Origin: Welwitschia mirabilis
Lineage: Eukaryota > Gnetophyta > Gnetopsida > Welwitschiales
Length of the DNA: 43,898 nt
Assembly: GCA_051453625.1 (NCBI GenBank)
Contig: JBOZIK010000001.1
Coordinates: 117,124,260-117,168,157 of the forward strand
Reading direction: 5' to 3'
The translations under genes were made by a program, and so were the position numbers. Shown piece by piece: positions 33,718 to 43,898 of this stretch (position 1 is the stretch's first letter; each line of letters opens with the position of its first letter). Under the pieces are notes generated by a model that did no database searches, had not been told where the DNA came from, and saw nothing but the letters and a program-made list of their open reading frames with translations.

Positions 33718-35164
33718 TATGATGTCTCCTTAGACTCAAAAAACATTATAATTAATGTTTTAAATTATAGAAAATTATTAAATAAAATTATATAGTAATT
33801 TGAGTGTAGAAGAGAAGTTCCCATTAGTATCCTTAACTTACATTTCTTAAGAATAATATTTTATTAGGAAAAATACCTCTTTTACCTTTTTCTTTCTATC
33901 TTACTTTAAATATGCATGCTTGTAAGGGTTTTCTCTTTTGTAGTTTAAGTAACATGAATAGTTTTGAATTTATCATTTATTTTCTTAAATTATGATATAG
34001 TCATGTGAGTCTTGGATAAAGTATTATGTCTTAATAATCATGTTTGAGCTATATTTTCTTTTGTTTATCTTCACTGCACTAATTCATGAAGATTTTCAAA
34101 TGAACATGGAAGAATGCTTTTAGGATTAGCATAACTTCAGATATGAAGTATATTATTAAGATGTGATTTAATACATTTTAATATTTTTATTATTATTGAA
34201 TAAAGGATAGAAGAAAATATTTCTTTAATTAATATTTTCATTATTTTAATCTTGAATATAGAGATCTTCAAGTATGCTGATTTTCTCCATTATGCTTGTT
34301 TCTACGAAATTAATCTAATGATAATTAGAATTATTATAACTAAGTAAATAATCCATTAAATATCCAAATTAGTTAGAATTATATGCATGTATTTATGTGG
34401 TGTATTCATCAAAGATAACTAAATCAAGATAATCTTACTAATGTTCATCCTCATATTTTGATTTCATGACAAAGGTCAGTTGCATTTTTTTTTTCCAAAT
34501 ATGGATTTGATTATCACTCTTTTGTCTTACCCATGTATGAACTTACTCTAATTTAATGTCTTAATCTCTTGACATTGATGGATTATATCAAACCATTTAG
34601 AGATGTTTGAAAAAAGTAAAGATTATTTGTAAGCATGCATTCACTTCATGTACCACTTGTCACCTGTATTGGAGGTATATTAAGGTGAAGTACAAGCCTA
34701 TGGAGTTAAGCCAAATCATGCTTGTATAGTTTAAAACCTAAAGTAGAACCAATTCATGTATCGAGAATGGCTAGTTATTGAGTTGGAATGTCATAAATGG
34801 GAGTTGCAACCTCATATTATATTGGTTAGGTATTATTCTTAAACTTGTCCATGTATGTTTATAACAAGTTTATGTCTCATAAGCTATTTATAATATATTT
34901 TTCTATGGGGCAAAAAAACTAGGACGAAATGGAGGATACAAACTTATGAAATCACTATTATTTATAAATCAAAATAACCTAGGAATTAATTATAGATAAA
35001 TATATAATAATAATATGATTTTTTTTGAAAATATAAGAATGCTAATAAAGGCATAAGTAAAATTTAATCTTAGATTCCACTATTTTTAAATAATACTAAA
35101 AAATAAAGAAATAGAAAATTAAAACTAAGTGTTTAATTAGGGTGAGAAAAGGTCGAGTATCACA
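33718..35164 (+). repeat. 5' LTR of a plus-strand Ty3/gypsy element
   Basis: The 3' end, ggtcgagtatcaca, followed by aag and a clear primer site, is a typical chromovirus (Tekay/Del-like) LTR terminus. The start is less sure: tatgatgtctcc at 33718 could be the decayed partner terminus. A plus-strand ctatttataatata near 34882 may be its TATA box. The 3' LTR is not visible in the window. Confidence 0.5.
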
Positions 35165-35167
35165 AAG

Positions 35168-35179
35168 TGGCATCAGAGC
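35168..35179 (+). promoter_or_regulatory. Primer binding site (iMet-tRNA type)
   Basis: tggcatcagagc differs by one base from TGGTATCAGAGC and lies three bases after the LTR end, the usual spacing for plant gypsy elements. Confidence 0.85.
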
Positions 35180-36330
35180 TCTAGCTTAAATTAAATAAAT
35201 ACCCATGTTAAGAGCTTATAAATTTATAAGAATTATATATTTAATGCTTTTCCTCCTTAATAATCATAAGCTTAGCTGTAACCATAGTAACCTTAATTCT
35301 TAGTAGATATAAAGTTAATAATCTTAAACCTCAAGTAAAATTAATTATGTCCTTGGTAATACTAGATCTCAAGATAAGTCTAAATCCTAGAGAAGTATGA
35401 ATTTTATCATATTTCCTAATATTCATGAATTTTATTTTACCTATAATTTTCTTACTCCTTAAATATATACCAAATTACATCCATATTAATCCTAATAATT
35501 ATTAATATTACACTAATGATAATTCTAGCACCTTAATAATCTTAGAAATTGATTATATTTAGGATAGTTCTAAAGTATTCATAATGTTAATTATAACCCC
35601 AACCCTTAAATGATTATTATATGAATCATGTTTATGATATTTCTAAATTCCTAAAGAAACCTAAGATAATGATAAATGCAAGTTATTAAAGACTCTATTA
35701 CCTTATAACTATAGATAATAATTATATAGGAGAATTACAATTATCTTAAAACTTTAGATAATGTTCTTATATAATTTCTTAAAGAGCATAATTTGTTGAA
35801 AGACATATAAGCAAATAAAATAATTTCTTATAGTTAGATACCCTTAGAAATAATCAATTTGCTAGCCAAGTTATTCATCCCATAGTATATGATTATATAA
35901 CCTTAAAGCAAAATCCTATATTCATAATTTATAAATCTAGTAAACCTTATCTATTTAAAATAAATAAAAGGAATAAATTTGATTATATATTTTAAGTTAT
36001 AAATAAGGATTAATCACCTCTTAATGATAATCATATCCTTCATAAGATCATAAAGAATTTCAAAGCTTCATCTTTAATAATATTTATTCTATTTCCAGAT
36101 ATAATCTCATTAAAATTTCTACTTCTTTTGGATGCCTCATCATCATTAGTTAAACCTCAAGGCTAATTTAGTTATATCAAGAGGATTCATAAGAGAATTA
36201 GCAATCTAATGATGTAAATTAGCCCTCATTCAACTTAATTTAAAATCATTGATAAATACATTCATGTAGCTCCTATTACAAATAGTGAATCAAGGCCAAA
36301 GCTCATATGTAAATAATGGTATAAATCAAC
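35180..36330 (+). other. 5' leader of the plus-strand gypsy element
   Basis: About 1.15 kb between the primer site and the first recognisable gag residues. The N-terminal part of gag is probably in here but cannot be read. Confidence 0.45.
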
Positions 36331-37247
36331 CTAGGGAAGTGGACATGAGAAAATTAATTCAAATTGTTATTAAGATAAACCCACCAAATTTTGTAGGAGG
36401 TTGCAAATCTTTCCAAAGTAGAATCATAGTTGAATAATGTCAAAAAAATTATAGTTGTTTTAGGATCTGATGAATACAAAAGTCTTCTTTAGCTATTTAT
36501 ACATTACAAGTAGAAGCTAACATATGATGGAAAATTAAAATAAACAAGTTAGAATATCTAGAACTTTTATGAAGGAAATTTGAGCACATCTTTAAGAAGA
36601 GTTATATTACTAAGTTCTATATTTCCCAAAAGGTTATATAATTCTACAATTTAAGACAAGCTCATAATATGATCATAACATCTCATGAGTGTAAATTTAT
36701 AGTATTATTAAGATATGTGTTACATATGCATCTAGATGAAAATGTTAAAGCAAATATCTTTAGTGGTAATCTTCTTCATTTTTTTGTTGTCAACATATTC
36801 ATTTTTCAACTTTAGAATCTAGCAGAGGCTAAAAAAAAAAAAAAATATAGCCAAAACAAACTTGTAAAAATAATAAGAAATTAGAAAAGGAATTCCTTCA
36901 TAGGGGTAAATTCTTAAGGCAAACCAACCACAAATGTATTATCAAAATAAGAATTAATAGTTTAGCAAAAATAATGTTAGTAGTAATAATAGGAAAAATA
37001 GAAATTTTAATCAACTATAGTAGACTTCATTTAAAAGAAACTAAAATGTTTCTAGACAAAGTTATATAAGTAATCAACCTTAGAGGTCTCATTTCCAGTA
37101 AATTCTTAATCAAAGTCAGTATAAAAACTAGTATACTAATGCATATAAATGTTACAATTATAGAGGAAATCATAGTATGAAAGAATGTCCATTACATTAT
37201 AGGACCATTCTAGATAATAATCAGAAAATCTTCAAGGATCTAAAATC
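36331..37247 (+). pseudogene. Ty3/gypsy gag remnant with CCHC zinc knuckle
   Basis: This is a decayed capsid/nucleocapsid gene. KINPPNFVGG near 36382 fits the domain start. LAIYTLQVEANI near 36490, a W-K-I-K segment, LWKEI near 36570, VLYFPKGYI near 36620 and FIVLLRYVLHMHLDENVKA near 36700 follow Retrotrans_gag in order. The zinc knuckle at 37150-37188 reads CYNYRGNHSMKEC: the CX2CX4HX4C spacing is intact, but the second Cys is Tyr (tgt to tat), so zinc binding would be impaired. Downstream, PLHYRTILDNN leads into the 209-N gap, beyond which protease begins. Several stops precede the knuckle. Confidence 0.85.
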
Positions 37248-37456
37248 NNNNNNNNNNNNNNNNNNNNNNNNNNNNNNNNNNNNNNNNNNNNNNNNNNNNN
37301 NNNNNNNNNNNNNNNNNNNNNNNNNNNNNNNNNNNNNNNNNNNNNNNNNNNNNNNNNNNNNNNNNNNNNNNNNNNNNNNNNNNNNNNNNNNNNNNNNNNN
37401 NNNNNNNNNNNNNNNNNNNNNNNNNNNNNNNNNNNNNNNNNNNNNNNNNNNNNNNN
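37248..37456. other. Assembly gap, 209 N
   Basis: Sized N run between the zinc knuckle and protease of the gypsy element; the protease active site should lie in or near it. Confidence 0.95.
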
Positions 37457-37760
37457 AAATGGATCTATGTCTAAGGTCAATCAACAAGTCCAAAATTGTA
37501 ATTTATTTATAGGTGAGGAGGATGTTTAGATATAACCAATTATTATAAATTTGGGGTAATATGACATTATTTTAGAAATGAATTGGTTAATGCAAAATAG
37601 ATAAATTATAAATTATGAAAAATATTAAGTAAAGATTATGAATCATAGTCAAAGAATAACCTTTCAAGATCATGAAAAATCAGTAGTGGAGAACATAATA
37701 ACACAAGGCATTTAAAAAAATAAATTTATTGGGGATCACTAGTTTATATGCTATACCTAG
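37457..37760 (+). pseudogene. Ty3/gypsy protease C-terminal remnant
   Basis: DIILEMNWLMQNR near 37562 fits the protease end segment D.ILGMDWL....A.ID, with Gly to Glu and Asp to Asn changes. NYEKY and ITFQDHEK follow. The Asp-Ser/Thr-Gly active site is not visible and is probably in the preceding gap. Confidence 0.75.
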
Positions 37761-38770
37761 AGCCAATCATCTTGAAGAAGAAAAAGAATTAGTAAAAAAA
37801 ATACCAATAGTCTAAGAATATCTTAATATATTTATGATAAAATTACTATGAATGCAACCACTTTGGGAAGTCAAGTTCTTTACTAAATTAATCCCAAAAA
37901 CCCAAATAATTTCTAAGACATCATATATAATGTCTCCTATAAAAATGAAAGAACTAAAAATTTAGCTTGGATAACTCTTACAAAAAGGTTTTATCTATCT
38001 TAGTGTATCATCATGAAAAGCAGCGACATTATTTATAGAGAAGAAAGATAGTATACTAAGATTATGCATTAATTATAGATAGCTAAATAAGATTACCATT
38101 AAGAGCAAGTATCCACCACCAAGAACAGATGATCTTTTTGATCAGTTCAAATAAGACAAGGTGTCCTTAAAAGCTAATATAAAATATGGATATAATTAAG
38201 AGAGAAGATATTCATAAAATAGCATTTAAAACCTACTATGGATATTGCAAGTTTTCTATTATGCCTTTGAGTTTAGCTAATGCAGTTGCATTATTTATGA
38301 ATCTTATGAATTACATCTTTTAATCACGTCTTTGTTCCTTTGTAATGGTATTTATTTATGGTATTCTCATTCATTTCAAGATTTATGAAGAATATAAGAA
38401 CAATTGAAAATAGTATTACAAACTTTACAAAATCACCAATCATATGCTAAAATGAAAAAATAATATTTTTGAAATAAATCCATTTAATTTCTGTTCATGT
38501 ATTATTCAAAAAAGATGTATTAGTAGATTAAGATAAAGTTAGAGCAATAATAGAATGGCCAGTACCTACAAATATTACTAAGGTTAGAAGCTTTCTTTAT
38601 CTTACTTGGTAGTATTATTGATTCATCTTCAACATCTATAGAATAGCCTCTTCATTAACAAGTCTTTTAAAGAAAAATAGAGGCTTTCAATGGAGAGAAA
38701 AATCTTAGTATTTATTTGATCATCTTAAAAAAATGCTTAACTAGTTCTTTAGTTATAGTAATACTATAAG
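37761..38770 (+). pseudogene. Ty3/gypsy reverse transcriptase remnant
   Basis: Landmarks in order: KKIPIV near 37798, KFFTKLIPKTQIISKTSYIM and SPIKMKELKI near 37875-37960, LLQKGFIYLSVSS near 37975, LCINYR with LNKITIKSKYPPPRTDDLFD near 38065-38140, then YYGYCKFSIMPLSLANAVA near 38237. The catalytic F/Y-x-D-D motif reads FIYG at 38351-38362, so both catalytic aspartates are gone. The connection domain continues with VRAIIEWPVPTNITKVRSFL near 38545 and FIFNIYRIASSLTSLLKK near 38620. Stops are frequent. Order and wording fit a chromovirus. Confidence 0.9.
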
Positions 38771-39060
38771 ATTCAAAGATCTTTTTAGTTTATACTGATA
38801 TATATGAAGAACATCTTAGAGTACTGCTTGAATAAGATAAGAGAGTAATAGCTTATGAATCAGGATAAATTAAAACTCATAAGAAAAATTATCCTATTCA
38901 TAATATTGAATTAACTATATTCCTTTAAAATTATAAAACCATTATCTCTATAGCATAAAGTTTCAAATTTAGATAGACTATAAGAGTTTAAAATATAATT
39001 TTACTTAACAAAACTTAAAACTTAGTTAAAGAAGATGGATGAAATTTGTATGTGATTTTT
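38771..39060 (+). pseudogene. Ty3/gypsy RNase H remnant, N-terminal half
   Basis: YTDIYEEHLRVLLE near 38796 fits the Y.DAS..GLG.VL motif with Ala and Ser lost. KRVIAYESG, then KTHKKNYPIHNIELT near 38842-38920, fits the VIAYASRQL..HE.NYP.HDLEL stretch. After that the frame fades. This is the same domain as at 31270-31510, which preserves mainly the other half and lies on the opposite strand. Confidence 0.85.
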
Positions 39061-39349
39061 ATTTATAAATTTTATCATATAAAAGTAAGGGAAATAAGGT
39101 TGCAAGTGCTCTTAGTAGATGAGATTAGCTAAAAGTACTCATAGAATTTATAGCCAAGTTCTTATCATTATGTTAGAGGAATTAAAAAAGAATGCAAATT
39201 GTTAAAAATTAAAGGAATAATTAGAAAAATAAATAGATTAAAATTATTTTAGTGTTAATTTAGATGATATTATTAGATTAAAAGGCAGAATTTTGATTTA
39301 TAATGTAGATGGAATTAGACATAACATAATGTTTGAATTTTATAAATCA
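39061..39349 (+). other. Degraded RNase H to integrase linker
   Basis: Plus-strand gypsy sequence too broken to assign; it lies between recognisable RNase H and integrase blocks. Confidence 0.5.
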
Positions 39350-39567
39350 TTTATAGCAAGTCATCCTAAAGGAACTAAAATGTATTAAAACATAAACAAA
39401 AAATTTGATATCCAAGGATGAAAAAAGATATAGCAGAATTTATGTTAAGGTGACTTAATTTTAATAAGTTAAAACAAAAACATAGAAATTTAGTAGGATT
39501 ACTTTATCCTCATGATATTCTAGAATATAAATGGAATGTGATTTGCATGGACTTTATTATAGGACTT
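39350..39567 (+). pseudogene. Ty3/gypsy integrase N-terminal remnant
   Basis: SHPKGTKMY near 39360 fits the HPG.TKMY zinc-finger start. A KKFDIQGMKKDIAEFML stretch follows near 39400, and a KLKQKHRNLVGLLYP region near 39470 fits the CQ.VK.EHQRPAGLL segment with the cysteines lost. The start of the catalytic core reads ILEYKWNVICMDFIIGL, with its Asp kept, up to the N gap. After the gap the sequence belongs to a different element on the minus strand, so the rest of the integrase is missing. Confidence 0.85.
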
Positions 39568-39814
39568 NNNNNNNNNNNNNNNNNNNNNNNNNNNNNNNNN
39601 NNNNNNNNNNNNNNNNNNNNNNNNNNNNNNNNNNNNNNNNNNNNNNNNNNNNNNNNNNNNNNNNNNNNNNNNNNNNNNNNNNNNNNNNNNNNNNNNNNNN
39701 NNNNNNNNNNNNNNNNNNNNNNNNNNNNNNNNNNNNNNNNNNNNNNNNNNNNNNNNNNNNNNNNNNNNNNNNNNNNNNNNNNNNNNNNNNNNNNNNNNNN
39801 NNNNNNNNNNNNNN
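39568..39814. other. Assembly gap, 247 N
   Basis: It hides the join between the plus-strand gypsy integrase and the minus-strand LTR of family X. Confidence 0.95.
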
Positions 39815-40236
39815 ATTTTGTAATTAAATTATGAACTAAAATTAAACAACGATTAAGAATTAAAAGATATAATGTAGATGCAACTATTTTAACATGCGAT
39901 GCAAATGATCCCATTACTACTTGCTTTTAGCCTTAATGAAGGCTACCCTAGATAATTTATATCACCCAAGAAATTATTACCAGATCTTGGGCAACATTAG
40001 ACTATAAGGGAGATCAGAATATCTACTATGAAAATATGAAAAGAAAACAAAGATTTACATTAAAAAGAAATAACATTCATCTGGGTTACAGAACAGCCAG
40101 GTCTTAATAGAAGATACTCCGCCCTCTACTAAGAGCACGTCTTTTTATAACACTCGCAGATGGATCTTCTGCCATTTTATCTCCTATCACGAGAATTTTT
40201 AGTTCATCTAAAATGAGAAGGAGAGTCGAAAGAGGA

Positions 40237-40247
40237 CTTATTTATAA
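40237..40247 (-). promoter_or_regulatory. TATA box of LTR family X
   Basis: The minus strand reads ttataaataag in the middle of the LTR. The homologous place in copy 1 (about 19766) is also TATA-like, supporting a conserved core promoter. Confidence 0.55.
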
Positions 40248-40461
40248 GGGAAATATAACAGATAAGTAGAGACAGTTGGTGTAGATCAACGTGCTTATCA
40301 ATGACTAAGAAGTGGTGAAATGGTAAATGGAAACTTTTTCTAAGTCAGTTACATGAGCGTATTATCTAGGATGTTATCCAAATGATAGTGGAGATGATAG
40401 TACATTATCGTATTCTCTTGAAATGCTGACTCAACAGTTCACATCGGAAACTTTAGTAGTG

Positions 40462-40491
40462 TCATCGTCTTGACTATCGTGTGGACGATGA
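40462..40491. other. Inverted repeat: 8-bp perfect stem, 14-base loop
   Basis: tcatcgtc (40462-40469) and gacgatga (40484-40491) are exact reverse complements. The stem lies in the CpG-rich upstream part (U3) of LTR family X and could be a binding site for a dimeric regulator or simply chance. Confidence 0.5.
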
Positions 40492-40737
40492 AGGGGATGA
40501 CAGTCTTCTTTCAGCATTTTCTTGAGAAGAAACTAGGATTTCCATCAGTGATCCTTCTCTAAAGGTTTATGCATTAGAAAGTGCCTTTAATGCATCAAAT
40601 CTAGATAAGAATTGTAGATTTCTGAGATTTCTTCTTGTACCACCAAAAATCCTCAGAATTTTACCTAAACCTGTATAAAAGTCCTATGAAACAACTCATA
40701 AAATCACATTAAATAACCCTAAATTAGTAGCATAACA

Positions 40738-40750
40738 TAGCCTCCCACTT
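40738..40750 (-). promoter_or_regulatory. Probable polypurine tract
   Basis: The minus strand reads aagtgggaggcta immediately before the LTR start, as expected for the plus-strand primer of an LTR element. This makes 39815-40737 a 3' LTR. Confidence 0.5.
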
Positions 40751-42699
40751 AACCTTTGTTAGTCCCTAACAAAAACTAGGAGGACAAACCAAAATAACGA
40801 GCTAATTTATTTTTCAAAAGATAAATTTAAAAATCATAAAACAGGTTCATAAAAACACATCACATGGATAGATAACAAGTAATTCATAATGTGTATGGAA
40901 TTTTGAAAATTTTATATCATGAAAGCTCTAAATTAAGTTAAACATTTTTGAAAAGTGAGACATGAAATAGGCCTTTATCCCCCCAAAGAAAAGCAATACA
41001 TCTTGTATTGAAAAATAAAGTAATAAAAAATAGATGGGAGTGAAAAGACAGGTAAAAGATAGTGAGAAAGAGGATTGTTCTCAAAACAAGGTGCAAAGCT
41101 AAGCAATGTCAGATTTGAAAAATATAAAGATAGAAAATATTTTGACAAGTATAGAAAATGTGTGGACAATGAATGTTTTATCATAAAAAGAAAATAAGTA
41201 TCACTTAGAACACCAACAATTTAAAAAAAAAGCATAAATTTATTGAGAAAACTCAAGAAAACTAATTTTTATTGAAAACTGAAAACTGAAAAAGGATAAA
41301 CATGATAAGAAAATACAGTAATAACTTTCAAATAACTAACCAAACCATAAAATAAAATAATAAGGATGAGAATAAGATAACATATACAAAAGATAGCTTA
41401 CCAATCTAACATTTTAAGCTAGGAAATTCCCATGAAAGAGATCATAACATCACTTGATGTAAAAAATGCATGACTTAATGTAAAAGGTTTCATTTGATAA
41501 GGTAGTAATTATGATAATGCTATAATAATATGCTTAAAAAAATAAATGATTAAACCAAAGACATACTTAAAAATAAAATCTCCTACCATCATCTCAAAGT
41601 AAACACTCAAATCTGAAGAAATAAAATAACCATATTGAAAGACTAAGAGTCTAAGAAACAAGTAATTCCTATGATGATACCAGGAGTACCACTGATCCCA
41701 TAGCCTTAAAGATATTAGAATAAATTTATTATTCATCATGAGGGAAGTGAAACCACCATTAGAGAAGTAAGGACCTACAAAGCATGGCCAACTAACCTCC
41801 TAGTGGAGTTTCCACAACTACCATATTACACTGCCAAAGGCTCCTCTCAGAAATATTTGCCTCATTATACTTGCAGTAGGATACCATGGTGACCATATTT
41901 TTTTGAGATATAAATATAAAAACATCATGGTTTTTATTCACTTTTATTTCACATGACTAAATGCTCCAAAGGAAAAAGGTAAAGGTTATAAGATTAAGAT
42001 AGAGAAGAACACTCTTTAAATAATTTAAGACCTTTCCATCATTGGAAAAAACATAAAAATAAAGCATCTTCCTTTAATTGAAGTTCATGGATTTGTGAAT
42101 GTCCTAAGATTGAGTGAATCCAATCTTACCATTGAAATGTCCAAGTCAAAAGATTAGTCATAAAAATAAATACATTAGTTAAGTTTGAAAGATAATTAAG
42201 TAATATCATAATTAATATTTCAAAGGAAAAAACTAAAAGACAATTAAGATGGCTTGCTCTNNNNNNNNNNNNNNNNNNNNNNNNNNNNNNNNNNNNNNNN
42301 NNNNNNNNNNNNNNNNNNNNNNNNNNNNNNNNNNNNNNNNNNNNNNNNNNNNNNNNNNNNTTCCCCTTTGCCCATTAACTTCCTGTAATCCTCAAGTAGT
42401 CAAGTCATAAATATCAACAAAGCCATAAAAATGTATTTTTCTAAAATAACAAAAAGCAAAAGTTAACACATTATTGACTGTTATCCTAATCATTGTCCAA
42501 ATGATATAGAATACAATAGATGATTATTCCAGAAAAGTAAAAAAAATATAGACTTTTAACAAATCAAAAACTACAAACAGAAACAGAAAAATAGAGACTC
42601 TCAAAACTAAAAACTAAAAATACAAAAGTAAGGTAAGCAAGTTTTATTCAAATCCTAAATCTAAAGCATACTCTTATTGAAAAGAAAAGAAATTAAGAA
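40751..42699 (-). mobile_element. Internal region of element X, 3' part
   Basis: No protein domain was recognised. Open minus-strand stretches at 40975-41184 and 41509-41739 are hydrophobic or low-complexity and have no known motif. 41770-41900 is less AT-rich (ctcctagtggagtttccaca and following bases), but no meaning could be given to it. Long non-coding 3' regions are known in several plant gypsy lineages. Confidence 0.4.
42261..42360. other. Assembly gap, 100 N
   Basis: Default-length gap; its flanks show no duplication. Confidence 0.95.
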
Positions 42700-43588
42700 N
42701 NNNNNNNNNNNNNNNNNNNNNNNNNNNNNNNNNNNNNNNNNNNNNNNNNNNNNNNNNNNNNNNNNNNNNNNNNNNNNNNNNNNNNNNNNNNNNNNNNNNN
42801 NNNNNNNNNNNNNNNNNNNNNNNNNNNNNNNNNNNNNNNNNNNNNNNNNNNNNNNNNNNNNNNNNNNNNNNNNNNNNNNNNNNNNNNNNNNNNNNNNNNN
42901 NNNNNNNNNNNNNNNNNNNNNNNNNNNNNNNNNNNNNNNNNNNNNNNNNNNNNNNNNNNNNNNNNNNNNNNNNNNNNNNNNNNNNNNNNNNNNNNNNNNN
43001 NNNNNNNNNNNNNNNNNNNNNNNNNNNNNNNNNNNNNNNNNNNNNNNNNNNNNNNNNNNNNNNNNNNNNNNNNNNNNNNNNNNNNNNNNNNNNNNNNNNN
43101 NNNNNNNNNNNNNNNNNNNNNNNNNNNNNNNNNNNNNNNNNNNNNNNNNNNNNNNNNNNNNNNNNNNNNNNNNNNNNNNNNNNNNNNNNNNNNNNNNNNN
43201 NNNNNNNNNNNNNNNNNNNNNNNNNNNNNNNNNNNNNNNNNNNNNNNNNNNNNNNNNNNNNNNNNNNNNNNNNNNNNNNNNNNNNNNNNNNNNNNNNNNN
43301 NNNNNNNNNNNNNNNNNNNNNNNNNNNNNNNNNNNNNNNNNNNNNNNNNNNNNNNNNNNNNNNNNNNNNNNNNNNNNNNNNNNNNNNNNNNNNNNNNNNN
43401 NNNNNNNNNNNNNNNNNNNNNNNNNNNNNNNNNNNNNNNNNNNNNNNNNNNNNNNNNNNNNNNNNNNNNNNNNNNNNNNNNNNNNNNNNNNNNNNNNNNN
43501 NNNNNNNNNNNNNNNNNNNNNNNNNNNNNNNNNNNNNNNNNNNNNNNNNNNNNNNNNNNNNNNNNNNNNNNNNNNNNNNNNNNNNNNN
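42700..43588. other. Assembly gap, 889 N
   Basis: Largest gap of the window. Any reading frame drawn across it is an artefact. Confidence 0.95.
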
Positions 43589-43898
43589 GAAGAGGTTGAA
43601 AGATTTTTAAACTCAAGTCCTTAAGATGATCTAGTTCGTTAGTTTTAAGGACAAGAATGTGATTTGAAGAGTTATTTGTTTCTTTAATTATATCTCCCTC
43701 TTCTTTATGCTTGATTTATTGCTCTTCATTTTTATTTTGTTGAGGATCATTTTTATTTTCTAAGATGGTAGATTCCTCAAAAATATCATTAGAAAGATGG
43801 TGGAAAGAAAAGCTCTCATTATTTTCTGAAAGATATTCTAACATGTCTTACTTTGATTCCTCTTTGTCTCTAAATAACTCCATTAGCTCAAAACTGAA
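43589..43898 (-). pseudogene. Unrecognised acidic reading frame, partial
   Basis: One minus-strand frame runs the full 310 bases with only two stops. It encodes an acidic, Asn/Glu/Ser-rich peptide, with pieces such as LMELFRDKEES, DMLEYLSENNESFSFHHL, SNDIFEESTILENKNDPQ and KTNELDHLKDLSLKIF. No domain is recognisable. It lies on the same strand as element X, and at its low-coordinate end runs into the 889-N gap. It could be part of an element X protein or a host gene fragment. Few stops in such AT-rich DNA is suggestive but not proof. Confidence 0.35.

Larger units (their letters stand above)
39815..40737 (-). repeat. LTR family X, copy 2 (CpG-retaining)
   Basis: It aligns with 19125-20270 in the same orientation. 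The right limit is set by cataaca at 40731-40737, giving an element start TGTTATG on the minus strand, preceded by a purine-rich tract. The left end is in the N gap. It keeps many CpG sites between about 40110 and 40500, in contrast to the rest of the window and to its homologue. With the tract on its right, this is the 3' LTR of an element that extends rightward. Confidence 0.65.

Noticed and set aside
37177-37512. Frame continuing through the 209-N gap
   Set aside because: Only the first 23 codons are real sequence; they are the tail of the gypsy zinc-knuckle region.
42677-43624. Apparent 315-codon frame (and its minus-strand counterpart)
   Set aside because: It consists almost wholly of the 889-N gap. 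Only the minus-strand part after the gap has any coding look.

Overview
The window reads as AT-rich nuclear DNA of a flowering plant, by eye about three quarters A+T, and it is built almost entirely of decayed LTR retrotransposons. The pointers to a plant are initiator-Met-tRNA primer sites of the TGGTATCAGAGC type, Ty1/copia and Ty3/gypsy (chromovirus-like) pol remnants, and a nuclear copy of plastid 23S rDNA. I could not identify the species, and I found no intact host gene, tRNA gene, CRISPR array or bacterial-type operon. Every long reading frame is broken. Most differences from recognisable ancestors look like G-to-A and C-to-T changes, as expected from old methylated heterochromatin. Twelve N runs total 2,128 bases, and at least three of them have duplicated flanks, which suggests contig-end overlap.

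Layout. 1-1528: nothing recognisable. 1529-8610: three related LTRs, each followed by a primer-binding-site-like sequence and separated by two related internal domains of about 2.8-3.0 kb without visible pol (LTR-int-LTR-int-LTR). 9141-9314: weak tRNA-derived SINE candidate. 9422-12150: minus-strand Ty1/copia 3' LTR plus RNase H and reverse transcriptase. 12320-13165: minus-strand gypsy gag, followed by a long probable LTR that carries a nine-unit minisatellite. 17070-17640 and 18440-19030: two further copia fragments of opposite strand. 19125-20270: LTR of a family that reappears at 39815-40737. 20611-20950: plastid 23S rDNA fragment. 22185-22310: duplicated minus-strand gypsy LTR/primer-site junction. 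23090-27305: plus-strand copia protease, integrase, RT, RNase H and 3' LTR, of the same LTR family as the copy at 9.4-10.3 kb but inverted. 29214-31510: minus-strand gypsy 3' LTR, integrase and RNase H. 33718-39567: plus-strand gypsy with LTR, primer site, gag, zinc knuckle, protease, RT, RNase H and integrase start. 39815-43898: a better-preserved, CpG-retaining minus-strand LTR, its probable polypurine tract, and a mostly uninterpretable internal region.

The genes here do not form a working system; they are dead copies of mobile-element enzymes. What can be learned is structural: the tandem LTR array, the family of inverted copia copies, the CpG contrast between two LTRs of one family, internal minisatellites, and the plastid insertion. 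I looked for a previously undescribed system and did not find one; the tandem non-autonomous array and the CpG-retaining LTR are the best candidates for follow-up.
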